Shown here piece by piece: positions 41,849 to 49,665 of a stretch of 64,000 nucleotides of DNA. The notes under the pieces are model-generated. The model did not search any database. It was given only the letters and a program-made list of their open reading frames with translations, and was not told where the DNA came from. The stretch comes from Bradyrhizobium sp. JYMT SZCCT0180 (GTDB taxonomy: Bacteria > Pseudomonadota > Alphaproteobacteria > Rhizobiales > Xanthobacteraceae). Location: contig NZ_JAFCLZ010000009.1 in assembly GCF_018130165.1 (NCBI RefSeq), positions 62,001 to 126,000 of the forward strand, read 5' to 3'. Position numbers and translations under genes: made by a program. The first letter of the stretch is position 1. Every line of letters begins with the position of its first letter.

Positions 41849-42120
41849 ATGATGTCGTCGACCCCCATTGATACTTACGGCGTGCACGAGGTCTTCTGCG
41901 AAGCGTTGGCCGCCGCGTTGATCGCATCGACCCAAACCGCCGGCTCGTCTTCGTCATCACCCAACCGTCACTCTCCGGTGACGGCGGTCGCGAACAGGTC
42001 GCGGTGCTTAAGATCGCGATGTCTGCGGAGGCGGCGTTTCAGGCAGCCCAAGTGATCCTCAACGATGGCGGCCAGATCACAACAGCTTTGGACTCTGCCG
42101 CGACTACTTGGGCAAACTAG
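41849..42120 (+). pseudogene. Frameshifted small conserved gene
   Basis: A good ribosome site (GGGGAGGG) and ATG 41849/41852 open IDTYGVHEVFCEALAAAL, after which the frame drifts into low-complexity Ser/Arg. In another frame from about 41920 a normal protein continues: DRIDPNRRLVFVITQPSLSG ... MSAEAAFQAAQVILNDGGQI ... to a TAG at 42120. Adding one G at TTGATC (about 41918) joins the two halves. Either a recent one-base deletion or a sequencing error. Confidence 0.7.
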
Positions 42121-42137
42121 ATGCTCACCGCGTCAGG

Positions 42138-42163
42138 CCCGCCGGTTCACGTCGGCGGGTTCT
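42138..42163 (+). terminator. Intrinsic terminator after frameshifted gene
   Basis: CCCGCCG (42138-42144) and CGGCGGG (42153-42159) with an 8-nt loop, then TTCTTCTT. It follows the ancestral stop at 42120 by 17 nt. Confidence 0.65.
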
Positions 42164-42786
42164 TCTTGCGGGGCTTCGTCAGGCTAATACGCTGCCAGCG
42201 GCCCTCACGCGGGCCTTGTATTGGATGCTGACCCACTTAGCCCCGCCCTTACCGGCGGGGCTTTTTCATGGAAACGGCCCCGACATCAAGTGCAAAATTT
42301 CGGGAACAAGTGGCAATGACGGGGTGTTGAGGGGCATGTCCGTTGTGGATGACGGACATCAGCCGAATGAGGCATCCCGTGAACACCGAGCCGGTCGCCG
42401 CAAGGACAAGGTACCGCTTGGGACTGCGTAGGTTCCGGCGCGACGTTCACTACGTTGCCGGGATCATGGTCCAATTCTTCGCTGCGATAGCTGAGAAAGA
42501 GACCAGGGTTTTGACCCGAGCATGGGTTCGTCTGTGCGCTCTTCTTTTCCTTGCGCTAGAGAAAGTCACGGCGCGAAGCGCGCTGAGGCCACCAGAGGGT
42601 CGAAACAGGCGCGGGCTTTCTTCTTGACGTCAGGAACGATCCGGCGCCTTAGGAATCGACTCTGAGCTCCCGGTATGCCCCTAAGCCTCCAACCGGGAGA
42701 AAACCCCCACTGGGTTGGCGGCCCCGCGTTGGCGTGCACCACGCGGGTGCCGTTTGCGCCGACGGCGCGCGGTCGGGTGAAGCTCG
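42164..42786. other. Intergenic, one terminator, no firm gene
   Basis: About 620 bases. A plus frame ending at 42627 contains a plausible helix-rich stretch (HYVAGIMVQFFAAIAEKE) but has no ribosome site and is not called. A minus frame at 42566-42790 is low-complexity and also not called. I see no repeat arrays or RNA genes. Confidence 0.45.
42239..42266 (+). terminator. Intrinsic terminator
   Basis: AGCCCCGCC (42239-42247), loop CTTACC, GGCGGGGCT (42254-42262), then TTTT. It is a second plus-strand terminator 100 nt after the first. The transcript between them is unidentified and could be a short RNA. Confidence 0.85.
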
Positions 42787-42975
42787 TCACGGCCCACGTG
42801 TGCGGGTGCGCTCGATGCCGTTGTTGATTTCGTTGATGCAGGCATCGACGGCGCTCTCCCTACTCAGAAATCGGGCTGGACTAACTATTGGGTTCGCGTC
42901 AGCCGTGAAGATAATCCAAATCCATATGGAAGGCTCGATCTGGCGAACGTCGTACTTGACCGTGCGGTGCTCCAT
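42787..42975 (-). CDS. Small conserved protein (62 aa)
   Basis: From ATG 42975: YDVRQIEPSIWIWIIFTADA, then a helix (ESAVDACINEINNGIERTR). The layout 'Y-V--I-P--W-W-i', followed by a C-terminal helix, is seen in short accessory proteins of Bradyrhizobium. A GTG at 42990 is an alternative start; neither has a clear ribosome site. Function unknown. Confidence 0.6.
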   Translation of the reverse strand: MEHRTVKYDVRQIEPSIWIWIIFTADANPIVSPARFLSRESAVDACINEINNGIERTRTRGP

Positions 42976-43034
42976 GAGGAGGGAAGACACGGTGGCTTAG
43001 TTTGTTCCGGCAGGCTCCGATTGTACGCGGCGGA

Positions 43035-43229
43035 CTAGCCCCTTGCGGACTTTACCGCATCGATCATCGCAAGCTCGACCTGATCCGCAAGGGTTGAGAG
43101 ACGCAAGGCCAGCCGGTCAAACAGATCCCGCTTTGCCGGGTCCGTGGCCAGGTCGCTAATCAGTCTGCATTCGGCCGCGTCGGCCCTGAGCTTTTCTAAT
43201 TGGCGTTGGTAGTCCTTCACGGCAGGCAC
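43035..43229 (-). CDS. Small helical protein (64 aa)
   Basis: A GTG start at 43229. Two or three amphipathic helices (DYQRQLEKLRADAAECRLIS, then DPAKRDLFDRLALRLSTLAD, then VELAMIDAVKSA) suggest a helical bundle or coiled coil. It matches the common 'LEKLRADAAEC--IS-LATDP-KR-LF--LA' family of short proteins in this lineage. Role unknown. Confidence 0.7.
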   Translation of the reverse strand: MPAVKDYQRQLEKLRADAAECRLISDLATDPAKRDLFDRLALRLSTLADQVELAMIDAVKSARG

Positions 43230-43300
43230 TCAAGCTAGACATGAGCACACTCTAACACCGCTAACAAAAGCGACGACCCTGAAACACCAAGCACGCAGGG

Positions 43301-43444
43301 TTATTTGATCCCACTGCCGCCGTGTTGTTCAGCCTTGACGGTGAGTGCGATAGCCACGGCGAACAAAGCCAAGAGCGCTACGACCAACACCGCCCCCACG
43401 ATGCCGATCGCACTAAGCGCAATGGTGACGGCGTCAAACTCTAA
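43301..43444 (-). pseudogene. Membrane-protein frame without a start codon
   Basis: An open minus-strand frame ends at TAA 43301-43303 and encodes EFDAVTIALSAIGIVGAVLV, then a second hydrophobic run and AEQHGGSGIK: a convincing small membrane protein. No ATG, GTG or TTG precedes it in frame before the tRNA; the codon before EFD is TTA. Either the start has been lost or a rare start (ATC, ATT) is used. Confidence 0.4.
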
Positions 43445-43532
43445 AGCTCGCGAGATGTGGACAGGTTGTGTACAGGTTAGAAAAAGTGCGCACCCTCCGA
43501 CAGCGAAAATATCACATAAGTAATTGATTACA

Positions 43533-43608
43533 TGGTGAGCGCGGAGGGACTCGAACCCTCGACCCCATGATTAAAAGTCACGTGCTCTACCGCCTGAGCT
43601 ACGCGCTC
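43533..43608 (-). tRNA. tRNA-Lys (anticodon UUU)
   Basis: 76 nt including an encoded CCA. The acceptor arms GAGCGCG and CGCGCTC pair with discriminator A. The D arm starts TAGCTCAGGCGGTAGAGC, the anticodon loop is CTTTTAA (anticodon TTT), and the T arm is AGGGTTCGAGTCCCT. Its 3' end faces the small-gene region on the left, a position often used for island integration, but no direct repeat of the 3' end was found. Confidence 0.95.
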
Positions 43609-43756
43609 ACTCGACGCGCTGTGTAGGGGGCGGACCCCTGCGGGTCAATAGCACCGGCGTCAGAAAATGATGGGCTGTGCGATCCAAATTCCTGAGGTTC
43701 GGCTTGCGGTTAGTCCGGCTTCTTCAAGCTGGCTGCGCCGATCGATTCACCGTCCG

Positions 43757-46435
43757 TTAATTGGCTTCCCGGCGAATCTCGGATGCGACCGGCTGGGAGG
43801 GGCGCGCGACCGTCGGCAGCCGGACCGGGCGGATCCCGATCAGTTCCGCCGTCCGCACCGCGCTGTTGCGCCAGAAGGCGAACGAGTTGGTGCGGGAGTT
43901 TTCCAATAACGCGATCGCTACCGCGGCCAGGAACGGCAGGCTTTGCAACACCAGCACGGCAGCGAACACGTAGATTTCGTGCACCTGCTTGTACCCGTTC
44001 GTGACCACCAGCACGGCAGCGCCAATCAGCAGCAGCACGCCGATCACGGCTTCCCAGAACGCCTGGAATTCGATCGACATCCGCGACAGGCCGCCCTTGG
44101 AGGTGCGGGCAAAGGCGAGGTGCTCGGTGATCAGCCCCTGGGCAACGGCGCGCGACACGGTCCACTGCACGCTCATTGCCGCGATCATGGCGCCCAGCAT
44201 CTGGCCGGCTTTGATCTTCACGCGCAGGCGATAGAGCGCGATGAAATGCACCAGCGAGACGACGAACGAGGCGATGATCGGAAACGTCAGGATCTTGTCG
44301 GGAACGGCGATGTCGGCAAACGCCACGATCGGAACCCAGATCAGGTTGAGGATCGCAACCACCACGCCAAGGCTCTCGGCGCCGAGCCAGTTCAGCCAGC
44401 CGAGCGAGAACTCCCGGCGTTGATCGGGGGTAAGCCGGCTCGCGCCGGGCAGGAAGCGCCGCCAGTGCTTCTTGACGATCTGGAATCCGCCATAGGCCCA
44501 GCGGTGGCGCTGCTTCTTGAACGCTTCATAGGTGTCGGGCAGCAGGCCCTCGCCATAGCGGACGTTGGTGTAATGCGTCAGCCAACCCTGTTGCTGGATG
44601 GTCAGGCCGAGATCGGTGTCCTCGCAGATGGTGTCGCTGGACCAGCCGCCAGCCATATCCATCGCGGAACGGCGGATCAGGCACATCGTGCCGTGCACGA
44701 TGATCGCGTTGAACTCGTTGCGCTGGACCATGCCGATGTCGAAGAAGCCGGCATACTCGCCGTTCATGATGTAGTGCATCAGCGAGAGGTCGCCGTCGCG
44801 ATGCTCCTGCGGCGCCTGCACCAGGCCGACGCGAGGGTCCGCGAACACAGGGACGAGGTCCTTCAGCCAGTCCGGATGCACGACATAGTCGGCGTCGATG
44901 ATGCCGATGATTTCGGCATCCGCCGCGGTGCGCTCCATCGCGATGCGCAGCGCGCCGGCCTTGAAGCCCTGCACCTTCTCGGCGTTGATGAACTTGAATC
45001 GTTCACCGAGCGTACGGCAATGATCCTGGATCGGCTGCCAGAACGCCGGGTCGGGCGTGTTATTGATGATGCAGACGCATTCGAAGTTCGGATAGTCGAG
45101 CCGCGACACCGCATCGAGCGTCTGCTTCAGCATCTCGACCGGCTCGAAATAGGCGGGAATGTGGATCGACACCTTCGGGAAGGCGACGTTCTCGCCGATG
45201 GTGGCGGGCGCCAGCGGCGCGCTCTTGGTAATCAGCCGGCGTGGGCCGCGGCCGAAGGCGACCGCCGCAATCTCCTCGATTCGCGCCATCGCGATCAGGA
45301 CCAGCGGCACCAGCAGAATCAGGCCCAGCGTCAGCGCGAAGGCCGAGCCGAATACGAAATAGTGCCCATCCCAATAGGCAAAGACGGTGGCCGTCCAGGC
45401 GCCGACGCCGTTTGCCGCGGCCGACAAAATAACGGCCTGCATGACCGTCGGCCGGTCGAGGCGCAGGATCGGCAGCGACAGCAGGATGCCGACGAGGACG
45501 GCGATCAGCGCGAGCTTCCAGTAGTTCTCGTTTACGATCGGGCCGGTCCAGGCGAATTTCGGTTCGCGCGACGCGTTCAGGATGCCCCAATAGGGGCCGA
45601 CGCCGCCTTCGAAGAACTTCCAGGGCTGATCGATCGCCTCGACGATGTTGTAATCCATGCCGATGGCGTCGGCCCGGGCGACGAAGTTGCGCAGCACGGA
45701 AGCCTGCTGGAACGGACCCGGCTCGGCATTTCTCAAATTATAGCCCGCGCTCGGCCAGCCGAATTCGGCGATCACGATCCGCTTGCCCGGGAATTTCTCG
45801 CGCAGCAGCTGGTAGAGGTAGACCGCCTGGTCGACGGCCTGCTTGTCCGTGAAGTTTTCCCAATAGGGCAGCACGTGGGCGGCAATGAAGTCGACGGACG
45901 AGGCCAGTTCCGGATTGTCGCGCCAGATGTTCCAGATCTCGCCCGTGGTAACGGGAACATTGACCGATTTCTTGACCCGCTTGATGAGGTCGATCAGGTC
46001 CTCGACCTTTTGCTCGCCGCGGTAAATCACCTCGTTGCCGACGACGACGCCGATGACGTTGCTGTTGCGCTTGGCGAGGCTGATCGCCGCGTCGATTTCG
46101 CGTTCGTTGCGGTCGGAATTCTTGTCGATCCAGGCGCCGACGGTGACTTTGAGGCCGAACTCGGCAGCGATCGGCGGAACCAGTTCGACGCCGCCGGTCG
46201 AGGAGTACAGGCGGATCGCGCGCGTCATCGTCGACAGCTTCTTCAGGTCGGCGCGGATTTTCTCGACTTGCGGAATATTGTCGACGTCGGGATGCGCAGA
46301 TCCCTCGAACGGCGCATAGGAGACGCTCGGCAAAATGCCGCGGAAATCGGGCGCCGGCTGCTTTTCCTGGAACAGACCCCACAACGCAGCATGAGCTGCG
46401 GTCACAAACAGCAGAACGGCGACGACGGCACGCAT
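43757..46435 (-). CDS. ndvB: Cyclic beta-1,3-glucan synthase (GH17 + GT2)
   Basis: 892 aa. A membrane anchor (1-18) precedes a GH17-like domain (about 35-310) with GNEVIYRGE (Glu135) and VIAEFGWPSAG (Glu224), its two acidic catalytic residues. Then membrane helices and a GT2 glycosyltransferase core follow: HIPAYFEPVEML, GIIDADYVVHPDW, ICEDTDLGL and KKQRHRWAYGG, then more helices. This matches NdvB of Bradyrhizobium, which polymerises UDP-glucose into periplasmic cyclic glucans needed for osmoadaptation and nodulation. Divergent from ndvC. Confidence 0.93.
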   Translation of the reverse strand: MRAVVAVLLFVTAAHAALWGLFQEKQPAPDFRGILPSVSYAPFEGSAHPDVDNIPQVEKIRADLKKLSTMTRAIRLYSSTGGVELVPPIAAEFGLKVTVGAWIDKNSDRNEREIDAAISLAKRNSNVIGVVVGNEVIYRGEQKVEDLIDLIKRVKKSVNVPVTTGEIWNIWRDNPELASSVDFIAAHVLPYWENFTDKQAVDQAVYLYQLLREKFPGKRIVIAEFGWPSAGYNLRNAEPGPFQQASVLRNFVARADAIGMDYNIVEAIDQPWKFFEGGVGPYWGILNASREPKFAWTGPIVNENYWKLALIAVLVGILLSLPILRLDRPTVMQAVILSAAANGVGAWTATVFAYWDGHYFVFGSAFALTLGLILLVPLVLIAMARIEEIAAVAFGRGPRRLITKSAPLAPATIGENVAFPKVSIHIPAYFEPVEMLKQTLDAVSRLDYPNFECVCIINNTPDPAFWQPIQDHCRTLGERFKFINAEKVQGFKAGALRIAMERTAADAEIIGIIDADYVVHPDWLKDLVPVFADPRVGLVQAPQEHRDGDLSLMHYIMNGEYAGFFDIGMVQRNEFNAIIVHGTMCLIRRSAMDMAGGWSSDTICEDTDLGLTIQQQGWLTHYTNVRYGEGLLPDTYEAFKKQRHRWAYGGFQIVKKHWRRFLPGASRLTPDQRREFSLGWLNWLGAESLGVVVAILNLIWVPIVAFADIAVPDKILTFPIIASFVVSLVHFIALYRLRVKIKAGQMLGAMIAAMSVQWTVSRAVAQGLITEHLAFARTSKGGLSRMSIEFQAFWEAVIGVLLLIGAAVLVVTNGYKQVHEIYVFAAVLVLQSLPFLAAVAIALLENSRTNSFAFWRNSAVRTAELIGIRPVRLPTVARPSQPVASEIRREAN

Positions 46436-46643
46436 CGGTGGTTAAACCATACGGGGCCTAAAATGGGAGGAAAGCGAACCCGTCCCCTAGGTTCGACCGG
46501 CACGGCGGCGAGATTAAGGATAATCCTGCCGCACGAATTCACAACTGATATGACGCCATGGCGTTTTAAGGGCGCGGACTTGAACAAACGCTGAATAATC
46601 CCGTTCGTTCCGTGCGAGCGTTGCCGTTGATCCGACTGGCGAT

Positions 46644-47219
46644 TTACTTCGCCGGTGCGGGGCTGGCGCTGGGGGCCGGCGAGGGGGATGCGGCTGGCGC
46701 TGGCGCCGCATTGCCGGCGGCCGCAGGCGCGGCCGGGCTGGCGGCAGCTGCCGCCGCCTGGGGCTGGGCGCCGGGATTGATCCAGCAGGCATGGATCCGG
46801 CTCGACAGGGTTTCGGCGACCTTGGGGTCGATCTGGCCGCCAAACCGGGTCAGGCAGCGGAAGGTGGCCTGAACATGGCCGCCGGGGCAGCCGAACCGGT
46901 CATAGAGGTCGAGGTGCCGGAACGCGGTATCGAGGTCGTCCAGCCACATCAGGCGGACCACGCGGCGGCCGAGCCAGACGCATTCCGGGTTTCCGGCCGG
47001 ACCGTTGATGGCCTGCGTGGCCTCGACGAATTCGTCGGTCTTGCGCTGGTTGTCCCGGTTCACGTCGGCCGAACTAGCCGCCGCCGGCTTGCCGGGCTGG
47101 TCCGGGGCGGGGGTGCCGCTCTGGGCCAAAACCCCGCCTGATCCGATCAGGAGGACAAGGCCTGCAACGGCGAGGTGGCGCAAAACCGCACTTTTGAGAT
47201 CAGGCCCACTTCGACGCAT
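46644..47219 (-). CDS. ndvD: Beta-1,3/1,6-glucan biosynthesis protein (NdvD-like)
   Basis: A 191-aa exported protein. The signal region (about 1-33) contains a hydrophobic run ending GGVLAQS. The core is ECVWLGRRVVRLMWLDDLDT ... AFRHLDLYDRFGCPGGHVQA ... FRCLTRFGGQ with several Cys, and the C-terminal 50 residues are an Ala/Pro tail. Position between ndvB and ndvC and approximate size fit NdvD of Bradyrhizobium. The name rests on synteny more than on sequence. Confidence 0.75.
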   Translation of the reverse strand: MRRSGPDLKSAVLRHLAVAGLVLLIGSGGVLAQSGTPAPDQPGKPAAASSADVNRDNQRKTDEFVEATQAINGPAGNPECVWLGRRVVRLMWLDDLDTAFRHLDLYDRFGCPGGHVQATFRCLTRFGGQIDPKVAETLSSRIHACWINPGAQPQAAAAAASPAAPAAAGNAAPAPAASPSPAPSASPAPAK

Positions 47220-47559
47220 ACATTCCCCGACTTGTTACATGGCCGCTGAATTACCGAAAAGGCAATTCCCACGGCTCGTGATGGCTTGGCTAGTTGCCGT
47301 CCAAATAGGTCTCCATTGCGGCGGAGACGCTGCCGGATTCCCATGACGGTTATTTCGGAATTTGTCCAGCAAAGTCACAACTTTATCATCACGTGGTAAA
47401 ATCGTCGCAGGGAAGAGGTGGAGGAGGACTTTGATCTGCCCTTTGGACTAGCACTGGACCAGCTCTTTGGATCAGCTGTTTGGATTAGGTCTATCCTCCT
47501 GATAGATCACTCTTGGCAGAACGCCGGTGACCGGCTAATCGACGGTCCCCGCCCGGAGG
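47220..47559. other. Divergent control region of ndvD/ndvB and ndvC
   Basis: 340 bases. They hold a run of short imperfect tandem repeats (47441-47490) and the ribosome-site region of ndvC. I see no clear -35/-10 or known operator. Confidence 0.5.
47441..47490 (+). repeat. Four imperfect 11-13-nt tandem repeats
   Basis: CTTTGGACTAGCA, CTGGACCAGCT, CTTTGGATCAGCT and GTTTGGATTAGGT follow one another about 70 nt before ndvC. The regular spacing could present repeated sites on one DNA face. No protein is proposed. Confidence 0.6.
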
Positions 47560-49185
47560 ATGGAACCGATTTCTTCTCGTACGCCGCTGGCGCTTCTCCT
47601 GACATCGCTAGGTATGATCGCGGCTTTGTGGTGGTGGCTGGCCACCCCGATCACGCTCGTGCGCGCCCCGATCGATCCCAACGCCAAATTGCAATGCGTC
47701 TCCTATGCGCCGTTCCGGGGCGAGCAGACGCCGCTGGTGCCGACCACGCATATCGATGCCGAACAGATCACCCAGGATCTGACGCAACTCGCCAAGATCA
47801 CCGACTGCGTGCGCACCTATTCGATCGAGAACGGGCTCGACCAGGTTCCGGCCATCGCCGCCAAGGTCGGGCTCAAGGTCATTCAGGGTATCTGGCTGAG
47901 CAGCAACCGGATCAAGAACTATTCGCAGATCGCTGTCGCGGTCGGCCTGACCAAGGAATATCCGGGGGTCATTACCGCGCTGGTGGTCGGCAACGAAGTG
48001 CTGCTGCGCGGCGAGATGACGACGTCGGATCTCGCGGCCCATATCCGCGCGGTCAAGCCGCAGGTCACCATTCCCGTCACCTATGCCGATGTCTGGGAAT
48101 TCTGGCTGCGCAACCGTGAGATCTACGACGCCGTCGACTTCGTCACGATTCATATCCTGCCGTATTGGGAAGACATGCCGGTGCGCGCGAAGTTTGCCGC
48201 CTCCCATGTCGATTCGATCCGCAAGCGGATGGCGGTCGCCTTTCCGGGCAAGGAGATCCTGATCGGCGAGACCGGCTGGCCCAGCGCCGGGCGGATGCGC
48301 GAGGGCGCGCTGCCGTCGCGCACCAACCAGGCGCGGGTGGTTTCCGAAATTCTCGACCTCGCCAAGCGCGAAGGCTTTCGCGTCAACCTGATCGAGGCCT
48401 ACGACCAGCCGTGGAAGCGCCAACTTGAAGGCACCGTCGGCGGCTATTGGGGCCTGATCGACGCGGCGCAGCGCGCGGTGAAATATCCGCCCGGCGAGGC
48501 CATCAGCAATTTCCCGTTCTGGAAGCTGCAGATGGGCTGCGGCATGGCGCTCAGCTTTTTCGTGTTTTTCGCGGGCTGGCTGACGTTGCGGCGGCGGCCC
48601 TGGCAGCCGCGACTTGCCGCTTGGCTTGCGGTCGGCACCTCGGCGACAATCTCGGGCATGCTGCTCGGCGTCGCCGCCGACAAGATGTTCTACGAGAGTT
48701 ACGGGACCGGCGGCTGGCTGCAATGGGGGGCGCTGCTGGCGGCCGCGATCGCGTCGCCGATGCTCTGCGCCAACGCTGCGATGTCCGGACGGCCGCTGCC
48801 GACCTTCCTCGAATTGCTCGGCCCGCGCGATGGCCGGACCGGATCGGTGCTGTCAGTGCTGCTCGGCCTGACGCTGGTCGTCGCCACGGTGATCGGCGCG
48901 GAGACCGCGCTCGGCTTTGCGTTCGATCCGCGCTATCGCGATTTTCCGTTCGCTTCGCTGACCATGGCCGTGGTGCCGTTTGCCGCCTTGATGCTGGTCA
49001 ACCGGCCGAAGGAGGGCACGCGCCCGATCGCTGAATCGGCCTTTGCCGGACTGCTCGTGGTGACCACGCTCTATATCGGGCTGAACGAAGGCGCGCAGAA
49101 CTGGCAGGCGATGTGGACCTGCGCGATCTACTTGCTGCTCGCGCTTACGCTGTGGCGGGCGCGGGCCGTGCAAATCCCAAAATAA
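47560..49185 (+). CDS. ndvC: Glucan beta-1,6-branching protein (GH17, membrane)
   Basis: 541 aa. An N-terminal membrane helix (10-30) is followed by a GH17-type domain (about 44-310) with LVVGNEVLLRGE (Glu146) and ILIGETGWPSAG (Glu237), then about six C-terminal helices. It matches NdvC of Bradyrhizobium, assigned to beta-1,6 linkages of cyclic glucans. The N-terminal domain is homologous to that of ndvB. The ATG lies directly after GGAGG, unusually close, so the start is a little uncertain. The 3' end overlaps a convergent gene. Confidence 0.88.
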   Translation: MEPISSRTPLALLLTSLGMIAALWWWLATPITLVRAPIDPNAKLQCVSYAPFRGEQTPLVPTTHIDAEQITQDLTQLAKITDCVRTYSIENGLDQVPAIAAKVGLKVIQGIWLSSNRIKNYSQIAVAVGLTKEYPGVITALVVGNEVLLRGEMTTSDLAAHIRAVKPQVTIPVTYADVWEFWLRNREIYDAVDFVTIHILPYWEDMPVRAKFAASHVDSIRKRMAVAFPGKEILIGETGWPSAGRMREGALPSRTNQARVVSEILDLAKREGFRVNLIEAYDQPWKRQLEGTVGGYWGLIDAAQRAVKYPPGEAISNFPFWKLQMGCGMALSFFVFFAGWLTLRRRPWQPRLAAWLAVGTSATISGMLLGVAADKMFYESYGTGGWLQWGALLAAAIASPMLCANAAMSGRPLPTFLELLGPRDGRTGSVLSVLLGLTLVVATVIGAETALGFAFDPRYRDFPFASLTMAVVPFAALMLVNRPKEGTRPIAESAFAGLLVVTTLYIGLNEGAQNWQAMWTCAIYLLLALTLWRARAVQIPK

Positions 49186-49525
49186 GCAGCCCGATCGCGA
49201 TCCCCGACAGCACGACATTATAAAGCACGATCCCGAGCCCGGCTGCGATCAGCCCGCCGGTCAGCAGCACGATCGACGGCCGCATCACGTGAAGCACCGC
49301 GATGATCAGGGCGACGATGCCGAACACTGAATTTTTGAACAGGGTGGTGGCGAGCGTGCGGGCCTTGCAGATCATCGTCTGCAAGCCGGCGTCGCACGCC
49401 AGCGCGACGGTCGAGAACTCGACCGCGAGATAGCGCAGATACAGCGCGTAGCCGACGGTGACGAAGCCGACCACCAACAGGAACTGCACCTGATAGGGCG
49501 TCAGCCGGAACGGAGTTTTTTTCAC
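49145..49525 (-). CDS. Four-helix membrane protein (126 aa)
   Basis: Starts at GTG 49525 (GAGAAA about 8 nt upstream). Four hydrophobic segments (QVQFLLVVGFVTVGYALYL; VFGIVALIIAVLHVM; IVLLTGGLIAAGLGIVLY; and the C-terminal IAIGLLILGF) with one periplasmic-type Cys loop (ALACDAGLQTMICKA). Its last 41 nt overlap the end of ndvC on the other strand. A role in glucan transport is possible by position only. Confidence 0.78.
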   Translation of the reverse strand: MKKTPFRLTPYQVQFLLVVGFVTVGYALYLRYLAVEFSTVALACDAGLQTMICKARTLATTLFKNSVFGIVALIIAVLHVMRPSIVLLTGGLIAAGLGIVLYNVVLSGIAIGLLILGFARPAPATA

Positions 49526-49665
49526 AGCGGCATTTTCTCGAGCTTGGTTGGATGGGGGGCGAATATGGTCGGGAATGGCCGCCGGGACAAGCCACCACGG
49601 GACATTAAGGGGTAGCAAAAACAGATCAGAGTCTGGCCGCAACCCCTTGTATTGCAATGAAATAT

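Noticed and set aside
41849..42055. Programmed frameshifting of the small gene
   Set aside because: No slippery heptamer or downstream pseudoknot visible near 41918; simple loss of one base is more economical.
42343..42627. 94-codon plus-strand frame as a gene
   Set aside because: No ribosome site and no family; the middle is plausible but the ends are low-complexity.
43533..43608. tRNA-Lys 3' end as an attachment site
   Set aside because: No second copy of the tRNA 3' end found by eye to the left and no integrase in the window, so no att site is annotated.
43943..46594. 883-codon open frame antisense to ndvB
   Set aside because: High-GC codon bias leaves the antisense frame open. The protein is rich in His/Arg/Asp/Gln without motifs, while the minus-strand frame has full GH17 and GT2 signatures.
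47441..47490. CRISPR-like array
   Set aside because: Repeats are 11-13 nt, imperfect and directly adjacent without spacers; no cas gene in the window.
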